From Frondihabitans sp. Leaf304 (GTDB lineage Bacteria > Actinomycetota > Actinomycetes > Actinomycetales > Microbacteriaceae): 64,000 nt of DNA. Below the pieces are notes generated by a model. It was not told the DNA's origin. It ran no database searches and saw only the letters and a program-made list of their open reading frames with translations. The stretch's first letter is position 1, and every line of letters starts with the position of its first letter. Location: contig NZ_LMNV01000002.1 in NCBI RefSeq assembly GCF_001423105.1, positions 274,744-338,743 on the forward strand, read 5' to 3'. Positions 57,704-64,000 of this stretch are shown in pieces. A program made the position numbers and the translations under genes.

Positions 57704-58654
57704 TCAGTTCGTGACGCCGGCGGCGAGTGTCAGATACAGCACGGCCATGCGGACGGAGACACCGTTCGTGACCTGTTCGAGCACGGTCGATCGGGGCGAG
57801 TCGGCCGCCTCGTCGCTGATCTCGAGCCCGCGGTTCATCGGCCCGGGGTGCATGACGAGGGTGTGCTCGGGCAGCCCGTGAAGGCGTGCTGCGCTCAGGC
57901 CCCAGGAGCGGGCGTACTCCCGGCCGTTGGGGAAGAACGCGTCGTTCATGCGCTCCTGCTGGATGCGCAGCATCATCACGACGTCGGGCTTGACTCGTGC
58001 CAGCGCCTCGTCGAAGTCGTAGAAGACGTCGGCGTCGAAGGCGGCGACGCCGTTCGGCAGCAGCGTCGGCGGGGCCACGAAGGTGACGTGGGCGCCGAGG
58101 GTCTTCAGCAGCCAGGCGTTCGATCGGGCTACGCGGGAGTGCAGCACGTCGCCAACGATCATGACCTTGACGCCGTCGAGGTCGCGTCCGCGACCGGAAT
58201 CGCCGAGGATCCGGCGGCGCATCGTGAACGCATCGAGCAGGGCCTGTGTCGGGTGCTCGTGGGTGCCGTCGCCAGCATTCACCACGCCGGCATCGACCCA
58301 GCCACTGGTGGCCAGCACGCGGGGTGCGCCCGATGCCGGGTGCCGGATCACGATACCGTCGGCGCCCATCGCGGCAAGCGTCTGTGCGGTGTCTTTGAGC
58401 GACTCGCCCTTCGAGACGCTCGACCCCTTGGCCGAGAAGTTGATCACGTCGGCGCTGAGGCGCTTGGCCGCAGCCTCGAACGAGATACGCGTGCGGGTGG
58501 AGTCTTCGAAGAAGAGGTTGACGACCGTGATGCCGCGCAACGTCGGCAGCTTGCGCACCTCGTGGGTCGAGACGGCCGCCATGTCTTCGGAGATATCGAG
58601 GATCTGGATGGCCTCGTCGCGCGACAGGTCGGCAGTGCTCAGGAGGTGCTTCAC
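57704..58654 (-). CDS. pyrB: Aspartate carbamoyltransferase catalytic subunit
   Basis: PyrB commits carbamoyl phosphate to pyrimidines. The 316-residue protein has the carbamoyl-phosphate motif STRTRISFE (52-60), '[13 protein letters not shown]' and '[13 protein letters not shown]' for aspartate binding. There is no PyrI regulatory gene, as expected outside enterobacteria, so control is through PyrR. The GTG start at 58654 overlaps the pyrR stop as GTGA. Confidence 0.97.
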   Translation of the reverse strand: MKHLLSTADLSRDEAIQILDISEDMAAVSTHEVRKLPTLRGITVVNLFFEDSTRTRISFEAAAKRLSADVINFSAKGSSVSKGESLKDTAQTLAAMGADGIVIRHPASGAPRVLATSGWVDAGVVNAGDGTHEHPTQALLDAFTMRRRILGDSGRGRDLDGVKVMIVGDVLHSRVARSNAWLLKTLGAHVTFVAPPTLLPNGVAAFDADVFYDFDEALARVKPDVVMMLRIQQERMNDAFFPNGREYARSWGLSAARLHGLPEHTLVMHPGPMNRGLEISDEAADSPRSTVLEQVTNGVSVRMAVLYLTLAAGVTN

Positions 58655-59217
58655 GACGCTCCCCCTTCGCTGTGAGCGTCGGTTCGCTCGTCGGCGATCG
58701 CCACTTCGTCGAGGGCGTCGACCGGTTCGAGCCGGACGAAGATGCGCTCGGCTGTCGAGGTCGGGAGGTTCTTGCCCACGTAGTCGGCGCGGATCGGCAG
58801 CTCACGGTGACCGCGGTCGACCAGGACCGCGAGCCGGACGGCTTTGGGACGGCCTATGGCGCTCAGCGCGTCGAGGGCTGCTCGGATCGTGCGGCCGGAA
58901 TAGAGCACGTCGTCGACGAGCACGACGGTCTTGCCGTCAATACCGCCGCTTGGCACGGTCGTCGGCCTGGGCGCACGGGTTGGCTGCCGGCGGAGGTCGT
59001 CGCGGTAGAGCGTCGCGTCGATGGCCCCAACGGGAACGGCCTGGCCGCTGATCGACTGGAGGACCTCGCCGATGCGATCGGCGAGAACGACGCCGCGAGT
59101 GGGAATACCCATCACGACGAGATCGTCAGCGCCACGGTTGCCTTCGAGGATCTCGTGGGCGATGCGCGTGAGCGCACGGGTGATGTCAGCCTGACTCAGC
59201 ACGGTGCGTGTGCTCAA
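58651..59217 (-). CDS. pyrR: PyrR, pyrimidine operon regulator
   Basis: PyrR is a phosphoribosyltransferase-like RNA-binding protein that senses UMP/UTP against PRPP and represses the pyr operon; it often has weak uracil phosphoribosyltransferase activity. The PRPP loop [13 protein letters not shown] is at residues 98-110. The start is a TTG at 59217 (188 residues) with a strong GGGAGG five bases upstream; the frame extends further but this fits the family. It leads the operon and is preceded by a PyrR-binding hairpin in its leader. Confidence 0.95.
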   Translation of the reverse strand: MSTRTVLSQADITRALTRIAHEILEGNRGADDLVVMGIPTRGVVLADRIGEVLQSISGQAVPVGAIDATLYRDDLRRQPTRAPRPTTVPSGGIDGKTVVLVDDVLYSGRTIRAALDALSAIGRPKAVRLAVLVDRGHRELPIRADYVGKNLPTSTAERIFVRLEPVDALDEVAIADERTDAHSEGGAS

Positions 59218-59232
59218 TCGGACCTCCCTTCT

Positions 59233-59248
59233 CCGTCTCTCTGGACGG
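59233..59248 (-). promoter_or_regulatory. PyrR-binding hairpin in the pyr leader
   Basis: Minus-strand CCGTC-CAGAGA-GACGG forms a stem-loop whose loop side, GTCCAGAGAG, closely matches the known PyrR-binding loop (UCCNGNGAGG). The GGGAGG ribosome site of pyrR lies just downstream, so PyrR binding could block translation, as proposed for mycobacteria. Confidence 0.75.
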
Positions 59249-59250
59249 CT

Positions 59251-59280
59251 CTTAAAGGTGGGTCGTAAGAACGTGTCCAA
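59251..59280 (-). promoter_or_regulatory. Possible promoter of the pyr operon
   Basis: TTGGAC (59275-59280), 18 bases and TTTAAG (59251-59256) on the minus strand would start the message just before the PyrR hairpin. An alternative TAGGCT lies slightly upstream. Confidence 0.35.
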
Positions 59281-59325
59281 GCCTAGCGGTCTCGGCGGGC
59301 CGGCCCGTGCTCTCGAACGCGCCGG

Positions 59326-59895
59326 TCAGACCGCGGACGCGCGCATGAGGTCGTAGAGGTCGATATCGTTCGCCTCGAAGACGTCGATCAGGGCGTCCGC
59401 GTCGTTCGCTCCGAAAAACGTGAATTCGGCGTCGGTGATCGGTATCGCCATCAGCCACTCGATGTGGGTCTCGTCGCCGACGAGGGGTTCGAAGTCGCCC
59501 GCCCATCCGAACGGGTACCAGATGAGCGCGTGCGGCGTCGTGACGTCTTGCCCGTAACCTTCGAAGACCCGCGGGAAGACGCGCTTCGGCTGGATCTGGA
59601 AGCGGTCGTGGGCCAGATTGAACGCACACGTAGACAGACCGCCCGAGAACGCGGTCGTCGAGTCGGCAGCGATGCCGACGACTTCGACTCGAAGCTGCCG
59701 CGGGCCGATCACCGTGTCGTTGTCGAACGCGCTCATGCCGATCGTGGAGTACGAGATGAGTCCGGGTCGGGGTGACGGTGTGCAGCTCAGGATCTCGACC
59801 GAGTGCGCTTCAGACTCGTCGGAGAACTTCACGACCCGGGGTGTACCGCCGAAGATTCCGGCGGCCGTTCTCGCGATCGTGCGGAGGTCGGTCAC
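59326..59895 (-). CDS. SUFU-domain immunity-type protein
   Basis: This 189-residue protein resembles the bacterial suppressor-of-fused (SUFU) family: 'LISYSTIGMS' near residue 47 and 'HIEWLMAIPITDAEFTFF' near residue 143 followed by an acidic C-terminus. Known bacterial members, such as B. subtilis YqcF, are immunity proteins against secreted polymorphic toxins. It overlaps the end of the DUF2185 gene by four bases, so the two are made together. No toxin gene is near, so this is an orphan immunity gene or one with another role. Confidence 0.82.
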   Translation of the reverse strand: MTDLRTIARTAAGIFGGTPRVVKFSDESEAHSVEILSCTPSPRPGLISYSTIGMSAFDNDTVIGPRQLRVEVVGIAADSTTAFSGGLSTCAFNLAHDRFQIQPKRVFPRVFEGYGQDVTTPHALIWYPFGWAGDFEPLVGDETHIEWLMAIPITDAEFTFFGANDADALIDVFEANDIDLYDLMRASAV

Positions 59896-60233
59896 GGGAG
59901 GTACGGCAGCGCGACCTCTTCGCGCGTCGTGTTGTCGACGAACTTCCGGGCCCCGCTGGGCTCGATGACGAAGGTGAGATCGGTGCCGACCGGAAACCCG
60001 TAGATGGCGATGACGGCGGGCTCGATTTCCGCGACTGCATTGAAGTCGGCGACCCTGATGTTGCCGGGCGTGTTGATGAAGGTCTCGTTGTCGTCTTGCG
60101 ACAGGAATCTCCAGCCGTTGTCTTCGGGCGCGACCGGTGCCTCGCGGAAGGCCCAGCCGAGCGGGCTCGAGCCATCGAGGATGCGAGTCGATGCGAGCGA
60201 ATCGCCCGCATGCCTGATGAATTCAGTGGTCAC
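59892..60233 (-). CDS. DUF2185 (Imm33-like) protein
   Basis: This 113-residue protein has the DUF2185/Imm33 pattern: 'GWAFREAPVAPEDNGWRFLSQDDNE', then 'NTPGNIRVADFNAVAEIEP' and 'YGFPVGTDL'. Such domains are found in immunity proteins of contact-dependent and type VI/VII toxins. The GTG start at 60233 has GGAG some ten bases upstream. It is the first gene of a two-gene unit with the SUFU-type gene, at the edge of the pyr operon. Confidence 0.82.
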   Translation of the reverse strand: MTTEFIRHAGDSLASTRILDGSSPLGWAFREAPVAPEDNGWRFLSQDDNETFINTPGNIRVADFNAVAEIEPAVIAIYGFPVGTDLTFVIEPSGARKFVDNTTREEVALPYLP

Positions 60234-60419
60234 GGAGGTACTTCTCCATTCGGGCGACAGCTGCGGTGCGGTACGGCACCTTCCCCTAGCTCCAACCTAG
60301 GCGCGCGTCGCCGATTCCGAAAGCGGCGGGTTCGGTGCTGCACACAGCAAAGCGGCGGCGACGGCGGTCCGAAGACCACCGTCGCCGCCGCAAACGAGCG
60401 TGCGCGCGGGGCGCCGCTC

Positions 60420-60863
60420 CTAGTTCTCGAGCTGGGCGTCGAGCGTGATCTCGACTCCGGTCAGCGCCTTCGAGACGGGGCAGGTCGCCTTCGCCTCGGC
60501 GGCGGCCTTGGCGAAACCGTCGGCGTCGACGCCCGAGACCTCGCCGCGCACGGTGAGGTGGATGCCGGTCAGCTTGAAGCCGCCGTCTGCCTTGTCCGGG
60601 CCGAGGGTGACGTCGGCCTTGACGTCGAGAGCCTCGACGGTGCCGCCGGCGGCACCGAGGATCGCCGAGAACTGCATGGCGTAGCACGACGAGTGAGCGG
60701 CGGCGATGAGCTCTTCGGGGCTGGTGGCTCCGTTGGCGTCGTCAGCCGCACGCTTCGGGAACGACACGTCGTAGGTGCCGATCTTCGACGAGCTGAGTTC
60801 GACCTGGCCGGATCCTTCTTCGAGGCTTCCGTTCCAGGCGGTGCGAGAGGTGCGAGTGGGCAT
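60420..60863 (-). CDS. OsmC/Ohr family peroxidase
   Basis: This 147-residue protein belongs to the OsmC superfamily of thiol peroxidases that reduce organic hydroperoxides. The two catalytic cysteines are Cys60 (in SSCYAMQF) and Cys128 (in KATCPVSKAL). The sequence 'GSGQVELSSSKIG' and 'ATSPEELIAAAHSSC' fit OsmC more than Ohr. The ATG at 60863 is taken as the start, with AAAGAG upstream. It follows a MarR regulator gene by 43 nt and is likely repressed by it. Confidence 0.92.
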   Translation of the reverse strand: MPTRTSRTAWNGSLEEGSGQVELSSSKIGTYDVSFPKRAADDANGATSPEELIAAAHSSCYAMQFSAILGAAGGTVEALDVKADVTLGPDKADGGFKLTGIHLTVRGEVSGVDADGFAKAAAEAKATCPVSKALTGVEITLDAQLEN

Positions 60864-60906
60864 GATGTCTCTTTTCTTGAGGGGTGGGAATGCGGAGTCG
60901 GAGAAG

Positions 60907-61347
60907 TCAGGCGGCCTGGCGGACGTGGGCTGCGACCGTGGCGATCTGCTGCTGCAGGGAGCGAAGGGCCTCAGGATCCAACCCGGTCGCCTGGCAGATA
61001 CCGTCTTGGATCGAGGCGGTCGCGCCCCGCAGCTCGCTGCCACTCGCGGTGAGTGACACCTCGACGACACGCTCGTCGCCCGGCGTGCGGGTGCGAGTGA
61101 CGTGGCCGGAGGTCTCGAGGCGACGGAGCAGGGGCGACAGCGTGCCGGAGTCGAGGTTGAGTCGGTCGCCGAGGTAGCCGACGGTGACGGGCCCCTCTTC
61201 CCATAGCACGAGCAACACGAGGTACTGGGGGTAGGTGACGCCGAGAGGCTCGAGCAGATCGCGGTACCGCGCCGTCAGCGCCCGCGACGCGCTGTAGAGC
61301 GCAAAGCAGATCTGCTCGTCGAGCAGGGGCGTCGGTGCGGTGGGCAT
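60907..61347 (-). CDS. OhrR-like MarR family repressor
   Basis: This 146-residue MarR-type winged helix protein starts 'LLDEQICFALYSASRALTARYR': the single N-terminal cysteine (Cys14) matches the peroxide-sensing cysteine of OhrR. The DNA-binding part is 'VTVGYLGDRLNLDSGTLSPLLRRLE'. It is expected to repress itself and the following OsmC gene until organic peroxides oxidise it. The ATG at 61347 lies seven bases after TATTGT (leaderless), and a perfect palindrome lies just upstream of that element. Confidence 0.9.
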   Translation of the reverse strand: MPTAPTPLLDEQICFALYSASRALTARYRDLLEPLGVTYPQYLVLLVLWEEGPVTVGYLGDRLNLDSGTLSPLLRRLETSGHVTRTRTPGDERVVEVSLTASGSELRGATASIQDGICQATGLDPEALRSLQQQIATVAAHVRQAA

Positions 61348-61354
61348 GACGATC

Positions 61355-61376
61355 ACAATAGCACATTGCGCGCAAT
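61355..61376 (-). promoter_or_regulatory. Operator/promoter of the MarR-OsmC pair
   Basis: ATTGCGCGCAAT (61365-61376) is a perfect 12-bp palindrome placed 4 nt before the TATTGT -10 element (61355-61360). Bound repressor would sit in the promoter spacer. A further half-site like TTGTGC lies upstream. Confidence 0.6.
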
Positions 61377-61408
61377 AGTGTCGTGCACAACTAATCGTCC
61401 CGGCAAAA

Positions 61409-61470
61409 CGCCGAGTGCCGCCAGATGCTCTCGCCCGGGCTGGGCGGAGAGCATTCGGCGGCACTCGGCG
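61409..61470 (-). terminator. Long hairpin terminating the efp-nusB message
   Basis: CGCCGAGTGCCGCC and GGCGGCACTCGGCG form a perfect 14-bp outer stem, with ATGCTCTC/GAGAGCAT and GCCC/GGGC inside. On the minus strand TTTTGCC follows. It begins 13 nt after the nusB stop and also faces the MarR promoter. Confidence 0.75.
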
Positions 61471-61482
61471 TGAGAGGCCCCG

Positions 61483-61899
61483 CTAGGACGCGGTCGTGGT
61501 CGCGATCCGGCCCAGCAGTCCGTTGACGAAGCTGCCCGAATCGTCGGTCGACAGGCTCTGCGCGAGCTCGACGGCCTCCGAGATCGCCACGGCGTCGGGG
61601 ATGTCGTCGTTGTGCGTGAGCTCCCAGATGCCGATGCGCAGGATGGCCCGATCGATCGTGGGCATCCGGGCCAGAGTCCAGCCCTGGGAATACGTTTCGA
61701 TCAGCTCGTCGATCTCGGGGCGATTCTCGATGACGCCCTGAACGATATCGCGCGCGTAGCCCCAGCTCGAGTTGCGCTCGGGGGTGTCGAGCGCACGCTG
61801 CGTCTCGGCGACGAGTGCGTCGTCGATCGAGATCTGGCGGATGTCGGCGACGTAGAGCACGTCGAGGGCGCGCTTACGCGCTTTGGTGCGAGCACTCAT
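61483..61899 (-). CDS. nusB: Transcription antitermination factor NusB
   Basis: NusB joins NusE in the antitermination complex on rRNA operons. The 138 residues are all-helical, with the N-terminal 'SARTKARKRALDVLYVADIR' RNA-binding arginine stretch and the C-terminal 'AVAISEAVELAQSL' signature. The ATG at 61899 lacks a ribosome site and lies 14 nt after the efp stop, so translation probably depends on efp. The efp-nusB pair is the conserved order. Confidence 0.96.
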   Translation of the reverse strand: MSARTKARKRALDVLYVADIRQISIDDALVAETQRALDTPERNSSWGYARDIVQGVIENRPEIDELIETYSQGWTLARMPTIDRAILRIGIWELTHNDDIPDAVAISEAVELAQSLSTDDSGSFVNGLLGRIATTTAS

Positions 61900-61913
61900 T
61901 GTGGAGGCGCGAC

Positions 61914-62477
61914 CTAGTCGTTGACGCGGCCGAGGTAGCTGCCGTCGCGCGTGTCGACCTTGACCTTGGTGCCGGTCTCGAGGAACAGCGGCACCTGGAT
62001 CTCGTAGCCGGTCTCGACGGTGGCGGGCTTGGTGCCGCCGGTCGAGCGGTCGCCCTGGAGACCGGGCTCGGTGTAGGTGACCTCGAGAACGACCGACGCG
62101 GGAAGCTCGATGTACAGCGGGTCGCCGTCGTGCAACGCCATCTGCACGTTCTGGTTTTCGAGCATGAAGTTCTTCGAGTCGCCGACGATCGTGGCGGGCA
62201 CGTTGATCTGGTCGTAGTCGGTGGTGTCCATGAACACGTAACCGTCGGCCTCGGCGTACAGGTAGGTGTATTCGCGGCGGTCGACATTGGCGAAGTCGAT
62301 CTTGGTGCCGGCGTTGAACGTCTTGTCGACGACCTTGCCGCTCATCACGTTCTTCATCTTGGTGCGGACGAACGCCCCGCCCTTGCCGGGCTTGACGTGC
62401 TGGAACTCGATGACGTTCCAGAGCTGGCCGTCGAGGTTGAGAACGGCGCCGTTCTTGATGTCGTTGGTAGTCGCCAT
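61914..62477 (-). CDS. efp: Elongation factor P
   Basis: EF-P relieves ribosome stalling at polyproline stretches. The 187-residue protein has three beta-barrel domains; the tip residue is Lys32 in KPGKGGAF, the position modified in other bacteria. EpmA/EpmB are not in this window; Actinobacteria are thought to use unmodified EF-P. The ATG at 62477 has AAAGGA upstream. A TACACT hexamer at 62566-62571 may be the -10 element, giving a leader of about 80 nt. Confidence 0.97.
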   Translation of the reverse strand: MATTNDIKNGAVLNLDGQLWNVIEFQHVKPGKGGAFVRTKMKNVMSGKVVDKTFNAGTKIDFANVDRREYTYLYAEADGYVFMDTTDYDQINVPATIVGDSKNFMLENQNVQMALHDGDPLYIELPASVVLEVTYTEPGLQGDRSTGGTKPATVETGYEIQVPLFLETGTKVKVDTRDGSYLGRVND

Positions 62478-62617
62478 GCGAGGAATCCTTTGAAGATGAG
62501 AGAAAAGTGGCTGGTGCACGGCACCCCGAGGGATGCGGCACGTCGGCCGGATTCGGCCATCGACAAGTGTAGCCGACGCTCGGATCCCGGACACGGGAGC
62601 GAGCGCTCGGCGAGCAA

Positions 62618-63424
62618 TTAGGGGGTGAGCCGCTCCCGGAGGAACGCCACCATGCGCTCGCGAGCCGCCAGCGCCGGGTTGCCCGGCCGCTCGCGCACCT
62701 CGCTCGTGATCACCGAGTGCGCGTTTTTCGAGAAGCCGCCCTCGTTGCCGGGCGAGGAGTCGAGTTCGATCATCTCGAACGCGTCGCCCATGCGGTTTTT
62801 CAGGGTCGCGAAGCGCGCGGCCTGAGCGGCGCGGTCACCCGAGAAACGCAGGCCGAGCGCGCAGACCTCGCCGGCAGAGGCCCGGGCGGCCACGCGGTCG
62901 AATTCGGCAGGCGAGAGGCCTGGATCCTTGGCCCGCGCCTTTCCGAGAGGAAACGGAACGGAGGGCTGGCTCAGCACGGACGCCGAGACGGAGTCGTCGA
63001 CAGCCGCCGCGAGAGCGAAGCCGCCGGTGAAGCACATGCCGATCACGCCCACCCCGGTGCCGGGCGTGCGCGCCGCGAGGTCGGCGGCCACTGCTCGCAG
63101 GTAGTCGGTGATCGGCCGATGCGCACCGACTGCGAAAGCCCTAAATTCTGCGGCGACGCAGAGACGAGCGACCACGCCCAGGACGTAGCCCATGGTCGGC
63201 GCACGGCCCGGCTCGCCGAAAGGCGAGGGCACGACGACGGTGAAGCCCTCGTTGACGAGGTGGTCGGCGAGCCCCAGCACCTCGGGCGTGATGCCCGGCA
63301 CCTCGGGGATCAGCACGACGCCCGGGCCGGAGCCCTTCTCATAGCAGTCGTAGGTCAGCCCGCCCCCGGTGAAGGGCGCAACGGCCCAGCCGTCGAGTGT
63401 GGACACGGGAGCGGAAGGCGTCAT
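62618..63424 (-). CDS. Dienelactone hydrolase family protein
   Basis: This is a 268-residue alpha/beta hydrolase of the dienelactone hydrolase family. The nucleophile elbow is GMCFTGG, with cysteine in place of serine as in true dienelactone hydrolases, and '[23 protein letters not shown]' is the usual first helix region. The C-terminus has the histidine in 'FSKNAHSV'. The physiological substrate is unknown. I start it at the ATG at 63424, seven bases after TACGAT (leaderless); an ATG three codons upstream overlaps that element. It is divergent from the next gene. Confidence 0.87.
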   Translation of the reverse strand: MTPSAPVSTLDGWAVAPFTGGGLTYDCYEKGSGPGVVLIPEVPGITPEVLGLADHLVNEGFTVVVPSPFGEPGRAPTMGYVLGVVARLCVAAEFRAFAVGAHRPITDYLRAVAADLAARTPGTGVGVIGMCFTGGFALAAAVDDSVSASVLSQPSVPFPLGKARAKDPGLSPAEFDRVAARASAGEVCALGLRFSGDRAAQAARFATLKNRMGDAFEMIELDSSPGNEGGFSKNAHSVITSEVRERPGNPALAARERMVAFLRERLTP

Positions 63425-63480
63425 GCGGCTCATCGTAAGCCGGATGGGTACGGTGTCGTCATGGGAGTCCACAGGTCGTG
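63425..63480. promoter_or_regulatory. Divergent leaderless promoters with a six-codon upstream ORF
   Basis: Minus strand: TACGAT (63432-63437), seven bases, ATG of the hydrolase. Plus strand: TACGGT (63449-63454), six bases, then ATG at 63461 of a tiny frame MGVHRS whose TGA overlaps the GTG start of the membrane protein (GTGA). Confidence 0.45.
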
Positions 63481-63984
63481 AGCGACGACGAGCCCTACGT
63501 CCCGTTGAACCGTCGCCCGAACCCCGACCTCGTCTCGTACGGGCCGACCAACGACGACTCCCCCGGGTTCACCATCGGCCTGTGGGCCACTGAGGCCCTC
63601 CTGTTTGCCGTGGTTCTCGGCGGATTCACCGTGCTGAGGCTCCTCGGCGATCTCGTCAACGTCGTCACGGCGCTCGCCTCGATGCTGCTGTTCGTGGCTC
63701 TCTACGCGATCATCCTTCGGGGTCGGTTGCGAAAGCCGTCGAGGTCGGGTTCGAGATACGTACTGCGGATCCTCGCCGTCGTCCTGGTGCTCGCAGCAGT
63801 GGTGGCGACGACGCTGCTCGGAGTGCGTACCGCCGCGGGAACGCCGACGGGTGAACTCGTGCTCCCGGCCGTCGGCACCTGGGTGCTCGGTCAGGCCGCG
63901 CTCGTGGCGGCGTACTTCTCGCGAATGTTCCGAAGTCTCGCCGAAGGCGCCGACCCTCGCGGTCGCACTTCGGGGCCGTCGTAG
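63478..63984 (+). CDS. Four-helix membrane protein of unknown function
   Basis: This 168-residue protein has a polar N-terminus (about 30 residues) and four membrane segments (about residues 34-57, 60-80, 93-113 and 127-147). The loop between segments 2 and 3 is basic (RGRLRKPSRSGSR), which by the positive-inside rule puts it and both ends in the cytoplasm. I do not recognise a family. The GTG start at 63478 overlaps the stop of a six-codon upstream frame, and GGGAG lies ten bases before it. Confidence 0.7.
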   Translation: MSDDEPYVPLNRRPNPDLVSYGPTNDDSPGFTIGLWATEALLFAVVLGGFTVLRLLGDLVNVVTALASMLLFVALYAIILRGRLRKPSRSGSRYVLRILAVVLVLAAVVATTLLGVRTAAGTPTGELVLPAVGTWVLGQAALVAAYFSRMFRSLAEGADPRGRTSGPS

Positions 63985-64000
63985 CGTCACCTCGGAAGCC

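Overview
The window is 64 kb of GC-rich DNA (about two thirds G+C) densely packed with genes, nearly all on the minus strand. Several features point to Actinomycetota: WhiA, an ANTAR response regulator of the PdtaR type, the actinobacterial integration host factor (here fused to guanylate kinase), a PriA without ATPase motifs, the HGxxPAAW and Trp-associated membrane proteins inside a trp cluster, and many leaderless promoters (TANNNT 6-7 nt before a start codon). Gene order and protein style suggest Microbacteriaceae. The family is my inference and the genus cannot be told.

Layout, left to right. 0.3-10.5 kb: nucleotide excision repair and cell-envelope regulation (whiA, rapZ, uvrC, uvrA, an SDR enzyme, uvrB). 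10.6-18 kb: coaE, rpsA, a DUF885 peptidase-like protein, a lone PTS EIIB and polA. 18-20.8 kb: a PaaI-like thioesterase, the PdtaR-like antiterminator, tRNA-Leu(CAA), a cold-shock protein and a small membrane protein. 20.9-29.9 kb: pyk, gltD, gltB and lgt. 30-38.4 kb: a mixed tryptophan/histidine cluster (trpABC, two small membrane proteins, trpE, hisI, hisF, hisG, hisE) led by rpe. 38.5-44.5 kb: rsmB, fmt, priA, metK. 44.7-49.2 kb: an accessory block (aldo/keto reductase, MerR regulator, SulP transporter, three unknown small proteins). It lies where coaBC is found between rpoZ and metK in other Actinobacteria. 49.3-59.2 kb: rpoZ, the mIHF-gmk fusion and the whole pyrimidine operon pyrR-pyrB-pyrC-(PH-like)-carA-carB-pyrF, stitched together by 4-nt overlaps and preceded by a PyrR-binding hairpin. 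59.3-64 kb: two immunity-type genes without a toxin (SUFU and DUF2185 families), a MarR/OsmC peroxide pair, nusB-efp, a dienelactone-hydrolase-like enzyme and a membrane protein.

How it fits together: most of this is core actinobacterial chromosome. The more informative signals are regulatory. uvrB and polA carry matching promoters close to the published RecA-independent DNA-damage (PafBC) consensus. About a dozen genes appear to be translated from leaderless mRNAs. The MarR and MerR genes have palindromes at their own promoters, and gltB has a perfect inverted repeat just upstream. The heptamer AGGATCC is strikingly frequent throughout. I saw no rRNA, CRISPR array, insertion sequence, prophage or origin. 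I found no convincing wholly new multi-gene system. The best candidates for something undescribed are the tandem immunity pair, the accessory block between rpoZ and metK, and the AGGATCC enrichment.
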